The notes: generated by a model not told the origin, from the sequence alone. A stretch of DNA of 39,905 nt from JAWUVP01 sp034112285 (GCA_034112285.1 JAWUVP010000074.1:1-39905), one strand, 5' to 3'; shown: positions 26,096 to 35,097, counted from the first letter of the stretch. Numbers and translations are program-made.

Positions 26096-27477
26096 TGCTG
26101 CGCTCCATAACCATCCATGCCATAACTATCGGAAACAAAATCTTCAAATTTAGTAAATTGACCATGAAACGTTAAGCGTATTTCACCAATAGGGCCATTA
26201 CGCTGCTTACGAATCAGTATTTCAGCGGTGCCTTTTTCGGCTGAATCTGGGTTGTAAACTTCATCGCGGTAAATAAAACCAATCACATCCGCATCTTGCT
26301 CAATCGCACCCGACTCTCTCAAATCCGACATCACCGGACGCTTATCTGGCCGTTGCTCCAATGCGCGGCTTAACTGTGATAGCGCAATCACTGGGCAGTT
26401 CATTTCCTTGGCCAAGGCCTTAAGTGAACGTGAAATTTCTGACACCTCGTTGGTGCGGCCTTCTTTATAGCCGGGGATAGTCATTAACTGCAAATAATCG
26501 ACCACCACCAAGCCAATTTGACCATGCTCACGCGCTATGCGGCGGGTGCGCGAGCGCATTTCGGAAGGGCTTAAGCTGGCGGTGTCGTCAATGAATAATT
26601 TGGCTTCTGATAATATTCCCACCGCAGAAGGAATGCGTGCCCAATCATCGTCGGTTAAATTACCGGTGCGTAAATTTTGTTGGTTAATGCGCGCTAAAGA
26701 TGAAATCATCCGCATGGCAATCGACTCACCCGGCATTTCCAAACTAAACATCACGCAAGGCTTGCCGGTTTTAATCACCGCATGTTCTAAAATATTCACC
26801 CCTAACACGGTCTTACCCATGGAAGGACGCCCGGCAATAATCACCAAGTCGGCTTCTTGCAAGCCTGACGTCATGCGATCTAAATCGGTGAAGCCGGTTG
26901 ATAAACCTGTAATGGATTCTTTGCTTTGATACAAAGCATCAATGCGGTCAACTGCTTTGGTCAGTAAATTTTGAATGCTTTCTGGCCCGCCATTATTGGC
27001 ACCTTGCTCAGCAATTTTAAACACGCCCTGCTCAGCTACATCGAGCAGCTCACTCACGCTTCGCCCTTCAGGGTTAAACGCGGTATCGGCAATGCCGTTG
27101 GCCACATTCACTAATTGGCGTAAAACCGAACGCTCGCGAATAATATCAGCATAGGCCGTAATATTAGAAGCGCTGGGGGTATTGCGTGCCAACTCAAATA
27201 AATAGACTTCGCCGCCCACCTCTTGCAATTGATTCAGCTGCTTTAATTCTTCCGTTACCGTTAACACATCAAACGGTTTTTGCTGTTGCACCATCGCCGC
27301 TACAGCACTAAAAATTAATTGATGCTCACGCCGATAAAAATCAATTTCGCTCACGCGCTCGATGACTTTATCCCAGGCGTCGTTGTCGAGCATTAACCCG
27401 CCTAAGACGGCTTGCTCGGCTTCATTGGAATGAGGGGGGACCTTGACGTTTAGTATGTCTTTTTGCATTGATTGCAT
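26092..27477 (-). CDS. dnaB: Replicative DNA helicase DnaB
   Basis: The 461-residue hexameric helicase unwinds DNA ahead of the replication fork with DnaG and the polymerase holoenzyme. The N-terminal helical domain starts near NEAEQAVLGGLMLDNDAW. The RecA-like domain has Walker A GRPSMGKT near residue 218, Walker B LVVVDYLQLM near 318, and SQLSRALEQRPDKRP near 372 followed by SDLRESGAIEQDAD (motif H4). No intein is present. Start codons at 27477 and three codons later are both possible. It heads dnaB-alr-POT-ldt. Confidence 0.98.
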   Translation of the reverse strand: MQSMQKDILNVKVPPHSNEAEQAVLGGLMLDNDAWDKVIERVSEIDFYRREHQLIFSAVAAMVQQQKPFDVLTVTEELKQLNQLQEVGGEVYLFELARNTPSASNITAYADIIRERSVLRQLVNVANGIADTAFNPEGRSVSELLDVAEQGVFKIAEQGANNGGPESIQNLLTKAVDRIDALYQSKESITGLSTGFTDLDRMTSGLQEADLVIIAGRPSMGKTVLGVNILEHAVIKTGKPCVMFSLEMPGESIAMRMISSLARINQQNLRTGNLTDDDWARIPSAVGILSEAKLFIDDTASLSPSEMRSRTRRIAREHGQIGLVVVDYLQLMTIPGYKEGRTNEVSEISRSLKALAKEMNCPVIALSQLSRALEQRPDKRPVMSDLRESGAIEQDADVIGFIYRDEVYNPDSAEKGTAEILIRKQRNGPIGEIRLTFHGQFTKFEDFVSDSYGMDGYGAQQ

Positions 27478-27513
27478 GATGGCTACTGAATTCCTGTGAG
27501 GGTATGGTCGCGT

Positions 27514-27522
27514 ATTTTAGCA
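27514..27522 (-). promoter_or_regulatory. Possible extended -10 promoter of dnaB
   Basis: The minus strand reads TGCTAAAAT here, an extended -10 element (TGn plus TAAAAT) about 37 bp before the dnaB start. No good -35 lies at 17 bp, which is acceptable for extended -10 promoters. It would let dnaB-alr be expressed independently of the orphan gene upstream. Confidence 0.45.
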
Positions 27523-27591
27523 TATGGCGGAGTTGGCTGCACTAGTGTGCCTCAGATGAGGTGATAATTTTGCCAGACCTGCGCTTAAATG

Positions 27592-29535
27592 CTATGCGGT
27601 TTTCTTACCAGACCTCGCCCATGGCTTGACTGGAGTAGAAAACAACCCGGGTTTGCCCAATTCATTAATCTCATATGGGTGCGCGTCGGCAAGCTCAACA
27701 AAAGCCTTGCGAAACATGGGTATAAAGCATTTGCCTTTTTCGTGAAAGGTTACTGTTGGAATGACGTCATACCCAAATGGGGCAGCGAACGATTTGGGGA
27801 ATTTGACTTCCATTCTATAAGTAAAATAAGGGGTGGCCGTCTGTGGATAGAAATCATCTGTTACTACATTATGTAACTTCATAATTTCATAGGTTACAAT
27901 CAAAGAAAACTCGCCATATGGTGATTTTTTCACCTCATATGGCATGTCGGCTCCAACTGACCCACCTCCAATCATTAACGATAAGTCATATTTTTGTTGT
28001 ATGAAGCCAGAAAGTCGTAGCCAGACAGTTTCGGCGGGGCAATAAAATTTTTGTGCGGCCAAGGCTTCAAGGCTACATTGCTGCAGATCACTCCATCCAG
28101 GAAATAGCTTGGTAAGAGTCTCTTGAATTAGCGCGTTGCTTAGCTCTTTACCGCTCACGTGTTCATGCTCCATCAAGTGCTCACCCGAAATCTGAACATT
28201 TCGCTTAATATCTATAAGTGCCTGCGCTGTCATTTCATTAAATTTAGCAGGTTTCTTTCGCTCTAATATGAAGAATCTATTAACACAAACGTTATTATTG
28301 GAATAATCGCGCCATAACACCGCTGGCAGGTATAAGGTTACTAACTGCAGCGCTGAGGGGAAAATACTTGAAACCGTTCGCCCACTCCCTTTGGTCAACC
28401 AAGACGGACCAAACCTAACTGGAGAAGAAGAAAACGTCGCCGCTTTTTGAAAAGCATCTCTCAAGCTAAACTTACGTACCTCAACAAAACAGCCCCCCGT
28501 TAATACTTTTCCTGAATCCACATCAACCTCACAAGTCACGTGAAATACGGCAGGAGCCTCTCTTAACCTTTCAGAAACTTGAGCAGTTAAAAAATTCCGG
28601 CCACTGCTTCCAAGCGATATCGCCGTAAACTCAATTGAAAAATTCAACTCAAATTTTAAATTGGATAACCCTAGATTTTCATTGTCAAACTTCAGAACAT
28701 CAATGGAAAAGAGTTGCCCATTTAAGCCTAAGCCGTAATCCGAAATATCAATAGAATGATTCGAAAAAATTTCTAATAGACGGAACAGTGCTAATAAACA
28801 CGGGTTTCTCTCAATATTTACTAACACAGCAGTAATCTTATCGACGCTCTCCTTTACTATTAATGGAGCAGTGCCTATCAAAATTTTCTCTACCTGCGCT
28901 TGAACAGTCTTATCAACCCCCTCCCTCCACGCTACAATATTAGAATCGGAGCCAGCTGGTATTGTTTCACCCAACAAAGAAATCTTCGTTCTATGGCATA
29001 AAACAAAAATACTAAAGTCAATCAGTTGCGGCTCTTTTACAGGATAAATTAAACTTGTTACTATTTTCGATGAAAACACAACTTTTATACATTCCATCAC
29101 ACGAACTTGTTTGCCATATGCATTCTTAGAAAGTCCAATTGAAACAAAAGCAACGAAAGCAAGAAATTGTTTCAATGGGTTCTCATCTCTATTTAATGCA
29201 AACGGCACTGTTCCAGGCTCAAGGAAGAATTTCAAAAAATTTAATATTTCAAGGCACCATGGCCATGCTAGATAACCAATTTCAAAATCGAAAATAGCCG
29301 CTCTAAATGCTGCCATTAAAGCTGTGAAACATTCCGGCAAAGAGTTATCCGTATTGTGTACAAGCAAAGTTTCAATATGTTTTTCAAAGTGGATTGGCGA
29401 TATGCTGATATGTACAAAATCATCCACACTCAATAAGCCCCCCTTAGCATCCATATTGGGCTCATACCCTTTGGCGAGAAATTGCTTGTTAATGAATCTA
29501 ACTTTAAGACAAAACATTTCATTAGTCATATACAT
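27592..29535 (-). CDS. Large orphan protein, most divergent of three paralogues (P1)
   Basis: About 647 residues, no signal peptide or convincing membrane helices, family unknown to me. It is collinear with the two genes to its right. Shared blocks are ERNPCLLALFRLLEIF near residue 245, GQLFSIDVL near 275, HVTCEVDVDSGKVLTGGCFV near 337, LFPGWSDLQQCSLEALA near 480, and YRMEVKFP...PTVTFHEKGKC near 575-605. It lacks the HPGC string of the others (HEKGKC instead). ATG 29535 has an AGGTG site 9 nt upstream; a GTG four codons earlier and an ATG two codons later are alternatives. Its 3' end is 114 bp from dnaB with no clear terminator between. Confidence 0.75.
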   Translation of the reverse strand: MYMTNEMFCLKVRFINKQFLAKGYEPNMDAKGGLLSVDDFVHISISPIHFEKHIETLLVHNTDNSLPECFTALMAAFRAAIFDFEIGYLAWPWCLEILNFLKFFLEPGTVPFALNRDENPLKQFLAFVAFVSIGLSKNAYGKQVRVMECIKVVFSSKIVTSLIYPVKEPQLIDFSIFVLCHRTKISLLGETIPAGSDSNIVAWREGVDKTVQAQVEKILIGTAPLIVKESVDKITAVLVNIERNPCLLALFRLLEIFSNHSIDISDYGLGLNGQLFSIDVLKFDNENLGLSNLKFELNFSIEFTAISLGSSGRNFLTAQVSERLREAPAVFHVTCEVDVDSGKVLTGGCFVEVRKFSLRDAFQKAATFSSSPVRFGPSWLTKGSGRTVSSIFPSALQLVTLYLPAVLWRDYSNNNVCVNRFFILERKKPAKFNEMTAQALIDIKRNVQISGEHLMEHEHVSGKELSNALIQETLTKLFPGWSDLQQCSLEALAAQKFYCPAETVWLRLSGFIQQKYDLSLMIGGGSVGADMPYEVKKSPYGEFSLIVTYEIMKLHNVVTDDFYPQTATPYFTYRMEVKFPKSFAAPFGYDVIPTVTFHEKGKCFIPMFRKAFVELADAHPYEINELGKPGLFSTPVKPWARSGKKTA

Positions 29536-29606
29536 AAACTCAAGCACCTATAAAAAAACGTCTCAACCATATGCAAGACTTACCTAGAATGATAGCTTAA
29601 AAAGCT

Positions 29607-29636
29607 AAAAAAATCGCGTTAAAAAATGCGGTTTTA
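29607..29636 (-). terminator. Probable terminator after P2
   Basis: On the minus strand AAACCGC and GCGATTT form a short stem with one mismatch around an A/T-rich loop and run into TTTTTTT. An additional TAGCTT/AAGCTA hairpin lies just beyond (29593-29607). It separates the P2 gene from P1. Confidence 0.45.
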
Positions 29637-29678
29637 TACTGTTAATTTAGTAAGGCTAAAATACTTAAAGATTGTGAG

Positions 29679-31484
29679 TTACCTCTTCTTGAAATAGCCT
29701 GAATTGTTAAAAGGTTGACCGATCATTATTGGAGACATACTGGAGAGTACTCGGAGCGCTTCAAGAACTCTAGCTTTAAATTCACCACACCCGGGATGTA
29801 TCTGAAGAGTCGGTTCCTCGTATGAAAAAGGTGAGCTTGGATCAAGAGGAAAACGAATGGCCATCGTGTAAGTTAACATTCTGGGGTCATCAGGGGTACA
29901 GGATTGTATCGGCACACCGAATGGATCTCTTCGATCATTAATTTTAATAATATCAAAGCATCCCACAAGTGTATAAGCACCTTTGAAAAGGTTCAACTGG
30001 TACCACTTAGTATCGCTTTTAGTAAGACTCAGGTCTAACTGAAACTCCTTTATAAAAACCATATTCAGTCGAGTCCATACCTGTTCAATAATATTCAAGC
30101 GACCTGTGGGAATGAACATATCTAAACAACCTTGCTGCCAGTCGGCCCACTGAGGGTATATTCGCCTTACTGCCACAGCAACATCATCGCTTGAGCACTT
30201 ATCTACATCTTTCGGAAATAGAGGCTTAGAATCGACGCTAAGTGCCCTGGCATAATCCCCATCGTTCTCAATGGCTGCTTCCTCAAAACGCACCTTTTTG
30301 CTGAGCAGGTAACTAGGCACAAGCATACTATCAATTAATTCCGCCCATAAATTAGTCCCTAACAAAACTAACGCTCGAAAAGCAATCATTTTGGCTGTGT
30401 CCATTGCATCCGCTTTTATTCTCAAAGCATCTTTTAGCATGGGCGCCTTTATTTCCCAGGTGGGGGCCACCCTTGTTAAGACTTCATGAAGCAAGCGGTG
30501 GTTGGTATTTATAAAGCAACGTGGATGACTTACCCGCATATTATCTAAATCAACACTACACGAGATGTAACAGCTCGCAACGTCTTTATTTGCTTTGTTT
30601 GGCGCCACCTCAGGTGAGTCATTGCGCAACATGCCATGCTTTAAAGTCAGCACTTCAAGTAAACCAATTTCGTGGCGAACATCCAAATAAACTTTATTAA
30701 TTTCTATGTTATGCCATACATTAATCGAAAAAAGGCCTTCTCCCTCTTTAAGGTCACGTATTTTAAGAACAGAAACATTGCATCGTTTCAGCGCAGCTAA
30801 AACAAGTTGAAAAGCATGTAAACAAGGATTTTTTTCGTATACCATGAGAATACGCAATATTGCCTCTGTATAGATAGCAACCTTGTCTAAAGAAAGTGAT
30901 GTTGTCTTTTGGTTAACAAAACGGAGGACTCTTTCACGCGCCCTTTTTAAATATTCTTGTTCAGTATTCGCAGCAGCTTGCACAGATAATCTTTCTCCTT
31001 CAACCGTGAATAAAGATACCTTTTGTTTTAGACAAACTTCTATTAAAGATTCATCTAAGATGCCAGCAGCTTCAGGGTTTAGCATCGATACAAAGTGCCT
31101 GGGGAAAGCAACGCTTTTAAACAAGGCCATATCTAACCGCTCACCGTTCAAAATGGCTTTCACTTTGTCTCTACGTGAAATAAGATTTTCCGCTGAAGGC
31201 GGTTTTTTATCAACCACAATTGAAAACTCGCTTTCTAGCCATTCAAGAATTGATAAAAGATGTTGAGCTCCTGGCCCATTCTTAAGTGATTCAAATAGCT
31301 TTGTAAACAATTGTTGAATGGCGCCATGATCAGAACTGGCTGATTTTTCATAGCTCTGCTTTGCATCAGCAACAATCTTTACAACCTCATCAGGCCACTC
31401 CTCCGAGGAAACACAAACGAAATCATCCTCTTCCTCAAGACCCGCTAAAGCCACAACACAAAAATCTTTAAATCCTACCCTCAC
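29679..31484 (-). CDS. Large orphan protein, paralogue P2
   Basis: About 601 residues, soluble-looking, family unknown to me. It aligns along its whole length with P3: VGFKDFCVVAL at the N-terminus, LEWLESEFSI near 80, FPRHFVSM near 128, KNPCLHAFQLVLAALKRCN near 218, SVLKIRDLKEGEGLFSI, CSVDLDNMRVSHPRCFI near 309, YPQWADWQQGCLDMF near 443, WTRLNMVF, RMLTYTMAIRFP and EPTLQIHPGC near 555. ATG 31511 adds nine residues but has no ribosome binding site. GTG 31484 has GGGAG at 10 nt and aligns with the GTG start and leader of P3, so it is preferred. The gene is flanked by terminators on both sides. Confidence 0.78.
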   Translation of the reverse strand: MRVGFKDFCVVALAGLEEEDDFVCVSSEEWPDEVVKIVADAKQSYEKSASSDHGAIQQLFTKLFESLKNGPGAQHLLSILEWLESEFSIVVDKKPPSAENLISRRDKVKAILNGERLDMALFKSVAFPRHFVSMLNPEAAGILDESLIEVCLKQKVSLFTVEGERLSVQAAANTEQEYLKRARERVLRFVNQKTTSLSLDKVAIYTEAILRILMVYEKNPCLHAFQLVLAALKRCNVSVLKIRDLKEGEGLFSINVWHNIEINKVYLDVRHEIGLLEVLTLKHGMLRNDSPEVAPNKANKDVASCYISCSVDLDNMRVSHPRCFINTNHRLLHEVLTRVAPTWEIKAPMLKDALRIKADAMDTAKMIAFRALVLLGTNLWAELIDSMLVPSYLLSKKVRFEEAAIENDGDYARALSVDSKPLFPKDVDKCSSDDVAVAVRRIYPQWADWQQGCLDMFIPTGRLNIIEQVWTRLNMVFIKEFQLDLSLTKSDTKWYQLNLFKGAYTLVGCFDIIKINDRRDPFGVPIQSCTPDDPRMLTYTMAIRFPLDPSSPFSYEEPTLQIHPGCGEFKARVLEALRVLSSMSPIMIGQPFNNSGYFKKR

Positions 31485-31520
31485 CTTATAATAGCTCCCT
31501 ATAGCCAGCATTACACATCA

Positions 31521-31544
31521 ACACTTCAACACTTCAACACTTCA
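31521..31544. repeat. Exact 8-bp tandem repeat, three units, upstream of P2
   Basis: ACACTTCA is repeated three times without error between the P3 terminator and the P2 start, about 37 bp before the preferred GTG. The unit length is not a multiple of three. Slippage here could change leader spacing, but whether unit number varies cannot be seen from one sequence. Confidence 0.85.
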
Positions 31545-31581
31545 TTTAACGACCCATATATCTATAAAGCATAGACCAAAA

Positions 31582-31616
31582 ACAAAAAAAAGCACGTTAT
31601 CAGCGCGATTTTTTAA
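31582..31616 (-). terminator. Probable terminator after P3
   Basis: On the minus strand GCGC-TGATAAC-GTGC forms a stem (one G-T pair) flanked by an A run on the left and a T run of eight on the right. The sequence and its 3' flank (GTTTTTGGTCTAT) closely match the region after rplI, so the two are duplicates of one terminator block. Confidence 0.6.
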
Positions 31617-31667
31617 TGCTTGCCTGAGCAAGTTTATTGCCCCCCCCCTTCTTTCAATTTAGTATCT

Positions 31668-33602
31668 TCAAGCTTGGAAGGCTTTCAGCTTATGTAGCCT
31701 ATCACTAACATTGGCTAAAACAGCTGAGTTCAATTTTAATGGTTCTGAAAGCACGCGAAGAATTCGCGCCTGAAACTTGGAGCACCCAGGGTGAAGGGTA
31801 AGCGTGGGATTATCATAAATTACAGGCGATAATTGCTGGCAAGGCAAGCGAATGATAACCTCAAACGTTAGCATTCTAGCATCACGTGCACAAGATTTTT
31901 CAGGTTGCGAAAACAGTTTGCTCTTATCATGCAGGCTAGTAATCTCATGGCTCCCACTAAGCAGAAAGTAGCCTTCGCAAAAGGTTAGCTTATAAAGAGC
32001 CTCTTCAGGCGCTTTGATCACCAACACTAATTTATGCATATCTATAAATAATGTCGAAATACGAGCCCATAAATTTGTAATTGAATTCAAGCTATCTTTT
32101 GCAACGAATGATTTCAAGCAGGCTTGATGCCAAGGCATCCATTCGGGATATTTTTGTTTGATCGCCGGATATATTGCACCGCCAATTAAGCATTGGGGTC
32201 TACTCTCACCACCTACACTAAGGCATATGGCATAATCTGCACTGAGTGATTCACTGCTAGGTTTTTGTCCGTTAAACGTTAGTATTTGTTTTGGAGCAAT
32301 ATGAACATCTTCAGCTCTCCAGCAAAGCTCATCGCCCACTCTTACCTTAAAAGAAGGTTGAGTCATAAAGTCAGCGGTTTTATGACTGGCCGTCAGTTTA
32401 TCAAGTGCGGCTTTCCGTAAAGGAATATCTATCGCGAATAAAGGTTGACTCACCTTTAAAGCATCAAAAAGTTTTTTATTATCCGTCTTTATATAGCAAG
32501 TTGGTTGCGTTATCGCCATAGTATTTAAATCAATACGACAAGAAGAGTAACAAGTCGCCACTTTATCACTTCCTTTTTCGACACCTATAAGCTCCACCCT
32601 GGCAGGGTTTGGAAGCTGCATACACATAAAATCAACCTGATAAAGAATTTGTAGTAAAAACGATTTTGCTCCTTTTGCGTGAATTAGCCTAATAGAAAAA
32701 ATACCTTCGCCATCTTTAACGTCTCGTATTTTCAAAACAGAAAGATTGCATTGCTGTAATGCATCTAAAATAAGCTGAGCAGCCCGCAGACAAGGATTTT
32801 TATCATATTCTAAAAGAATGGCGAATATTTTACCGCTGTATTGAAGAACTTGTTCGGGTGAGAGCCTGGTTTCTTGCTGTGCAACCAGACTTTTGATTTC
32901 TTCATACGTTGTTTTGATAAAGCCTGTCACCAACCCAGGTACAAAATCAAAAGTAACGTCTTGAGTCGCCACGCGTCTCTCATGTTTGAATAACGCTATC
33001 TTATTAGAGCAACAGTAATGCGCTAAAGAATAGTCTGTAAAGCCATGCCATGGAAACCCACTAGAGGAAAACGAAAAACGATTTTTCATAATCCAATGAT
33101 TATTGGGATTGCCTTTGCCTCGCTCTTGCATGCAGACAAACTCACTAGGGAAAACAACGCCGTCAAATTCACCCAGATTAAAGGGGTCACTACGCAAGAG
33201 AAACGATGCCTTCTGCCTACGTGCTTTAAGTTCAGCCAGTTGCAACACCGCGCTTTGCATGGCCTCTGCCGGCGGCGTAGATTCGGGATTTTTTTCAGGT
33301 GTAATTGAAAGGTCTGTTTCTAGCCAATCAAGTGTGCGCTGCCAGCACTGTTGTCTCGGTCCAGAAAAAAGAGTTGGTGTCTCCACAGTGGTATAAACTT
33401 TTTCCAACTTATCAAGCAAGATCCAAGTGGCCTGGCTTGTAGAACCACATGATATAGCATATTGATGTTGAGCATGCTTAATGATGTCTACAGCGTGTTT
33501 TTTCCAAATTAAAATACAAGTGGAATCACCCTCGCGCCTGTCTGGTACTTGCTCAAGAATGCACAATGCTACTTTGCAAAAATTTTCGAATATTACAGCC
33601 AC
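31668..33602 (-). CDS. Large orphan protein, paralogue P3
   Basis: A 644-residue protein of unknown family with GTG start at 33602 preceded by AGAGG at 11 nt. No signal peptide or membrane helix. Blocks shared with P2, with residue numbers: FENFCKVAL 5-13, LDWLETDLSI 91-100, FPSEFVCM 151-158, KNPCLRAAQLILDAL 268-282, SVLKIRDVKDGEGIFSI 288-304, CRIDLNTMAITQPTCYI 355-371, YPEWMPWHQACLKSF 485-499, WARISTLF, and NPTLTLHPGCSKF 598-610. A region near 160-200 (HWIMKNRFSFSSSGFPWHG) is an insertion relative to P2. It is the first of the three after rplI. I do not know its function. Confidence 0.78.
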   Translation of the reverse strand: MAVIFENFCKVALCILEQVPDRREGDSTCILIWKKHAVDIIKHAQHQYAISCGSTSQATWILLDKLEKVYTTVETPTLFSGPRQQCWQRTLDWLETDLSITPEKNPESTPPAEAMQSAVLQLAELKARRQKASFLLRSDPFNLGEFDGVVFPSEFVCMQERGKGNPNNHWIMKNRFSFSSSGFPWHGFTDYSLAHYCCSNKIALFKHERRVATQDVTFDFVPGLVTGFIKTTYEEIKSLVAQQETRLSPEQVLQYSGKIFAILLEYDKNPCLRAAQLILDALQQCNLSVLKIRDVKDGEGIFSIRLIHAKGAKSFLLQILYQVDFMCMQLPNPARVELIGVEKGSDKVATCYSSCRIDLNTMAITQPTCYIKTDNKKLFDALKVSQPLFAIDIPLRKAALDKLTASHKTADFMTQPSFKVRVGDELCWRAEDVHIAPKQILTFNGQKPSSESLSADYAICLSVGGESRPQCLIGGAIYPAIKQKYPEWMPWHQACLKSFVAKDSLNSITNLWARISTLFIDMHKLVLVIKAPEEALYKLTFCEGYFLLSGSHEITSLHDKSKLFSQPEKSCARDARMLTFEVIIRLPCQQLSPVIYDNPTLTLHPGCSKFQARILRVLSEPLKLNSAVLANVSDRLHKLKAFQA

Positions 33603-33693
33603 GAACTTAATAACCTCTTTTAACTAGTGTTACAACACACATCAACCTAGATTATATTTATTATTAATAGATAACTATAGTATAGACCAAAAA

Positions 33694-33724
33694 CAAAAAA
33701 AGCGCGTTTAAAACGCGCTTTTTT
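33694..33724 (-). terminator. Rho-independent terminator of the rpsF-rplI operon
   Basis: On the minus strand AAAAAAGCGCG-TTTTAAA-CGCGCTTTTTTT is a strong hairpin flanked by A and T runs, 24 bp after the rplI stop. It shows that the orphan genes downstream need their own promoters. Confidence 0.92.
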
Positions 33725-33747
33725 GAATGTACTTAATCATTAAGCCA

Positions 33748-34200
33748 TTAGTCTTCAGCAGTAACAACCACTTGGACTTTAGCCACAACGTCGGTGTGTA
33801 ATAACACATCAACTTCGTACTCACCCACTTCATGAATTGGGCCTTCTGGCATGCTGATTTCATTTTTGTTGACTTCAATACCCGCAGCAATAACCGCGTC
33901 GCTAATTTCTCGTAGGCCAATTGAGCCAAATAATTTACCCTCTTCGCTAGCTTGCACTGTTAAGGCTAAAGCAGCTAAGGCGTTTATGCCAGTGGCGCGC
34001 TTTTCGGCGGCAGCCAACACTTCGGCAGCGGCTTTTTCAAGCTCTGCTTTACGCACTTCAAATTCAGCAATGTTTGCTCTCGTGGCAAAAACCGCCTTAT
34101 CATAAGGTACTAAAAAGTTACGTGCGTAACCTGGCTTCACTTGAACTTTGTCACCTAGGTTTCCTAGGTTACGAATTTTTTCTAATAAAATAACTTGCAT
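33748..34200 (-). CDS. rplI: 50S ribosomal protein L9
   Basis: The 150-residue L9 binds 23S rRNA at the base of the L1 stalk. The N-terminal signature is exact: LLEKIRNLGNLGDKVQVKPG then YARNFLVPYDKAVFAT. A long connecting helix rich in Ala/Glu/Lys and the C-terminal domain (GKLFGSIGLREISDAVIAAG, then VDVLLHTDVVAKVQVVV) follow. It is the last gene of rpsF-rpsR-DUF2232-rplI and ends at a strong terminator. Confidence 0.98.
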   Translation of the reverse strand: MQVILLEKIRNLGNLGDKVQVKPGYARNFLVPYDKAVFATRANIAEFEVRKAELEKAAAEVLAAAEKRATGINALAALALTVQASEEGKLFGSIGLREISDAVIAAGIEVNKNEISMPEGPIHEVGEYEVDVLLHTDVVAKVQVVVTAED

Positions 34201-34221
34201 GTTTTTATCCTCACTTAAAAC

Positions 34222-35097
34222 TTATTGGCTGACGTAACGCCCGCGCAAATTTAAAAAACTATCAACCAAAGCAATCACACTTAATATCACCACCATATAT
34301 GGTAGAGAAAGCGCGACAGCCAAATATAAAACGACTAACCAAATCCACGGTAACTTGCGTGCCTTGACTACAAAATGCAGTAAGCTAAGCCCGGCTAAAG
34401 CAAACGCCACCATTAGTATGGGTATGCCATCAATTAGCGAAGGTTCATTGGTCAACCAAGCTAACAATAACAACACCACTAACAACACTGACGCCCATTT
34501 TGGCATGCGAATATTGTGTAACTCCAGCTGTAATTTGCCAGGATTATACAATACGGACTGCCAATGACGTGCAATGGCTAACCATAACAAATCACCCATA
34601 AATATTGCTGCAGCTTGTAAGCCAGTAGCAATATTGGCAATGCGCTCAATATTGGCTTTTTGCAATGCCATATCAAGATTCATTTCAGTGCTGGCAGCTT
34701 GCATTAACCCCAACATTTTTGCCTGCCACCAGGCATTAATGTCAACGATGTATGCGTGCAAACCAATAATAACCAGCATGCCTATAATGGCACCGGTTAA
34801 TAACACCACGCTCCAATTATGAGTGCGATGTAACACTGCCGCCAGCAACCAAACAATTATGGCACCAGCCACCATATCTAATAGTATGGTTTGGTTATTC
34901 GTGCTCATTACCCAGACAACGCCTGGCAACAACACAATACCTAAAATATATGCACCCTCTTTTGGCCCACGACGTAAAGTAACTAACGCCATAATCACCA
35001 AGGCAACCCAATTTAACAAAGGCAATACTGCAAACAGTAAAGCCAGCAAGCCGGCATTTCGCCGGCTGCGCATTATGAATTGGCCAAAGGGCATCAT
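34222..35097 (-). CDS. DUF2232-type membrane protein
   Basis: A 291-residue integral membrane protein with about eight helices and almost no soluble part, found between rpsR and rplI as in many proteobacteria. RSRRNAGLLALLFAVLPLLNW opens the protein after a short cytoplasmic N-terminus (phrase split by family variability). Function is unknown; the family has been suggested to resemble small-molecule transporters or S-components, but that is not shown here. It begins 3 bp after the rpsR stop, so it is co-translated with the ribosomal proteins. Confidence 0.85.
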   Translation of the reverse strand: MMPFGQFIMRSRRNAGLLALLFAVLPLLNWVALVIMALVTLRRGPKEGAYILGIVLLPGVVWVMSTNNQTILLDMVAGAIIVWLLAAVLHRTHNWSVVLLTGAIIGMLVIIGLHAYIVDINAWWQAKMLGLMQAASTEMNLDMALQKANIERIANIATGLQAAAIFMGDLLWLAIARHWQSVLYNPGKLQLELHNIRMPKWASVLLVVLLLLAWLTNEPSLIDGIPILMVAFALAGLSLLHFVVKARKLPWIWLVVLYLAVALSLPYMVVILSVIALVDSFLNLRGRYVSQ

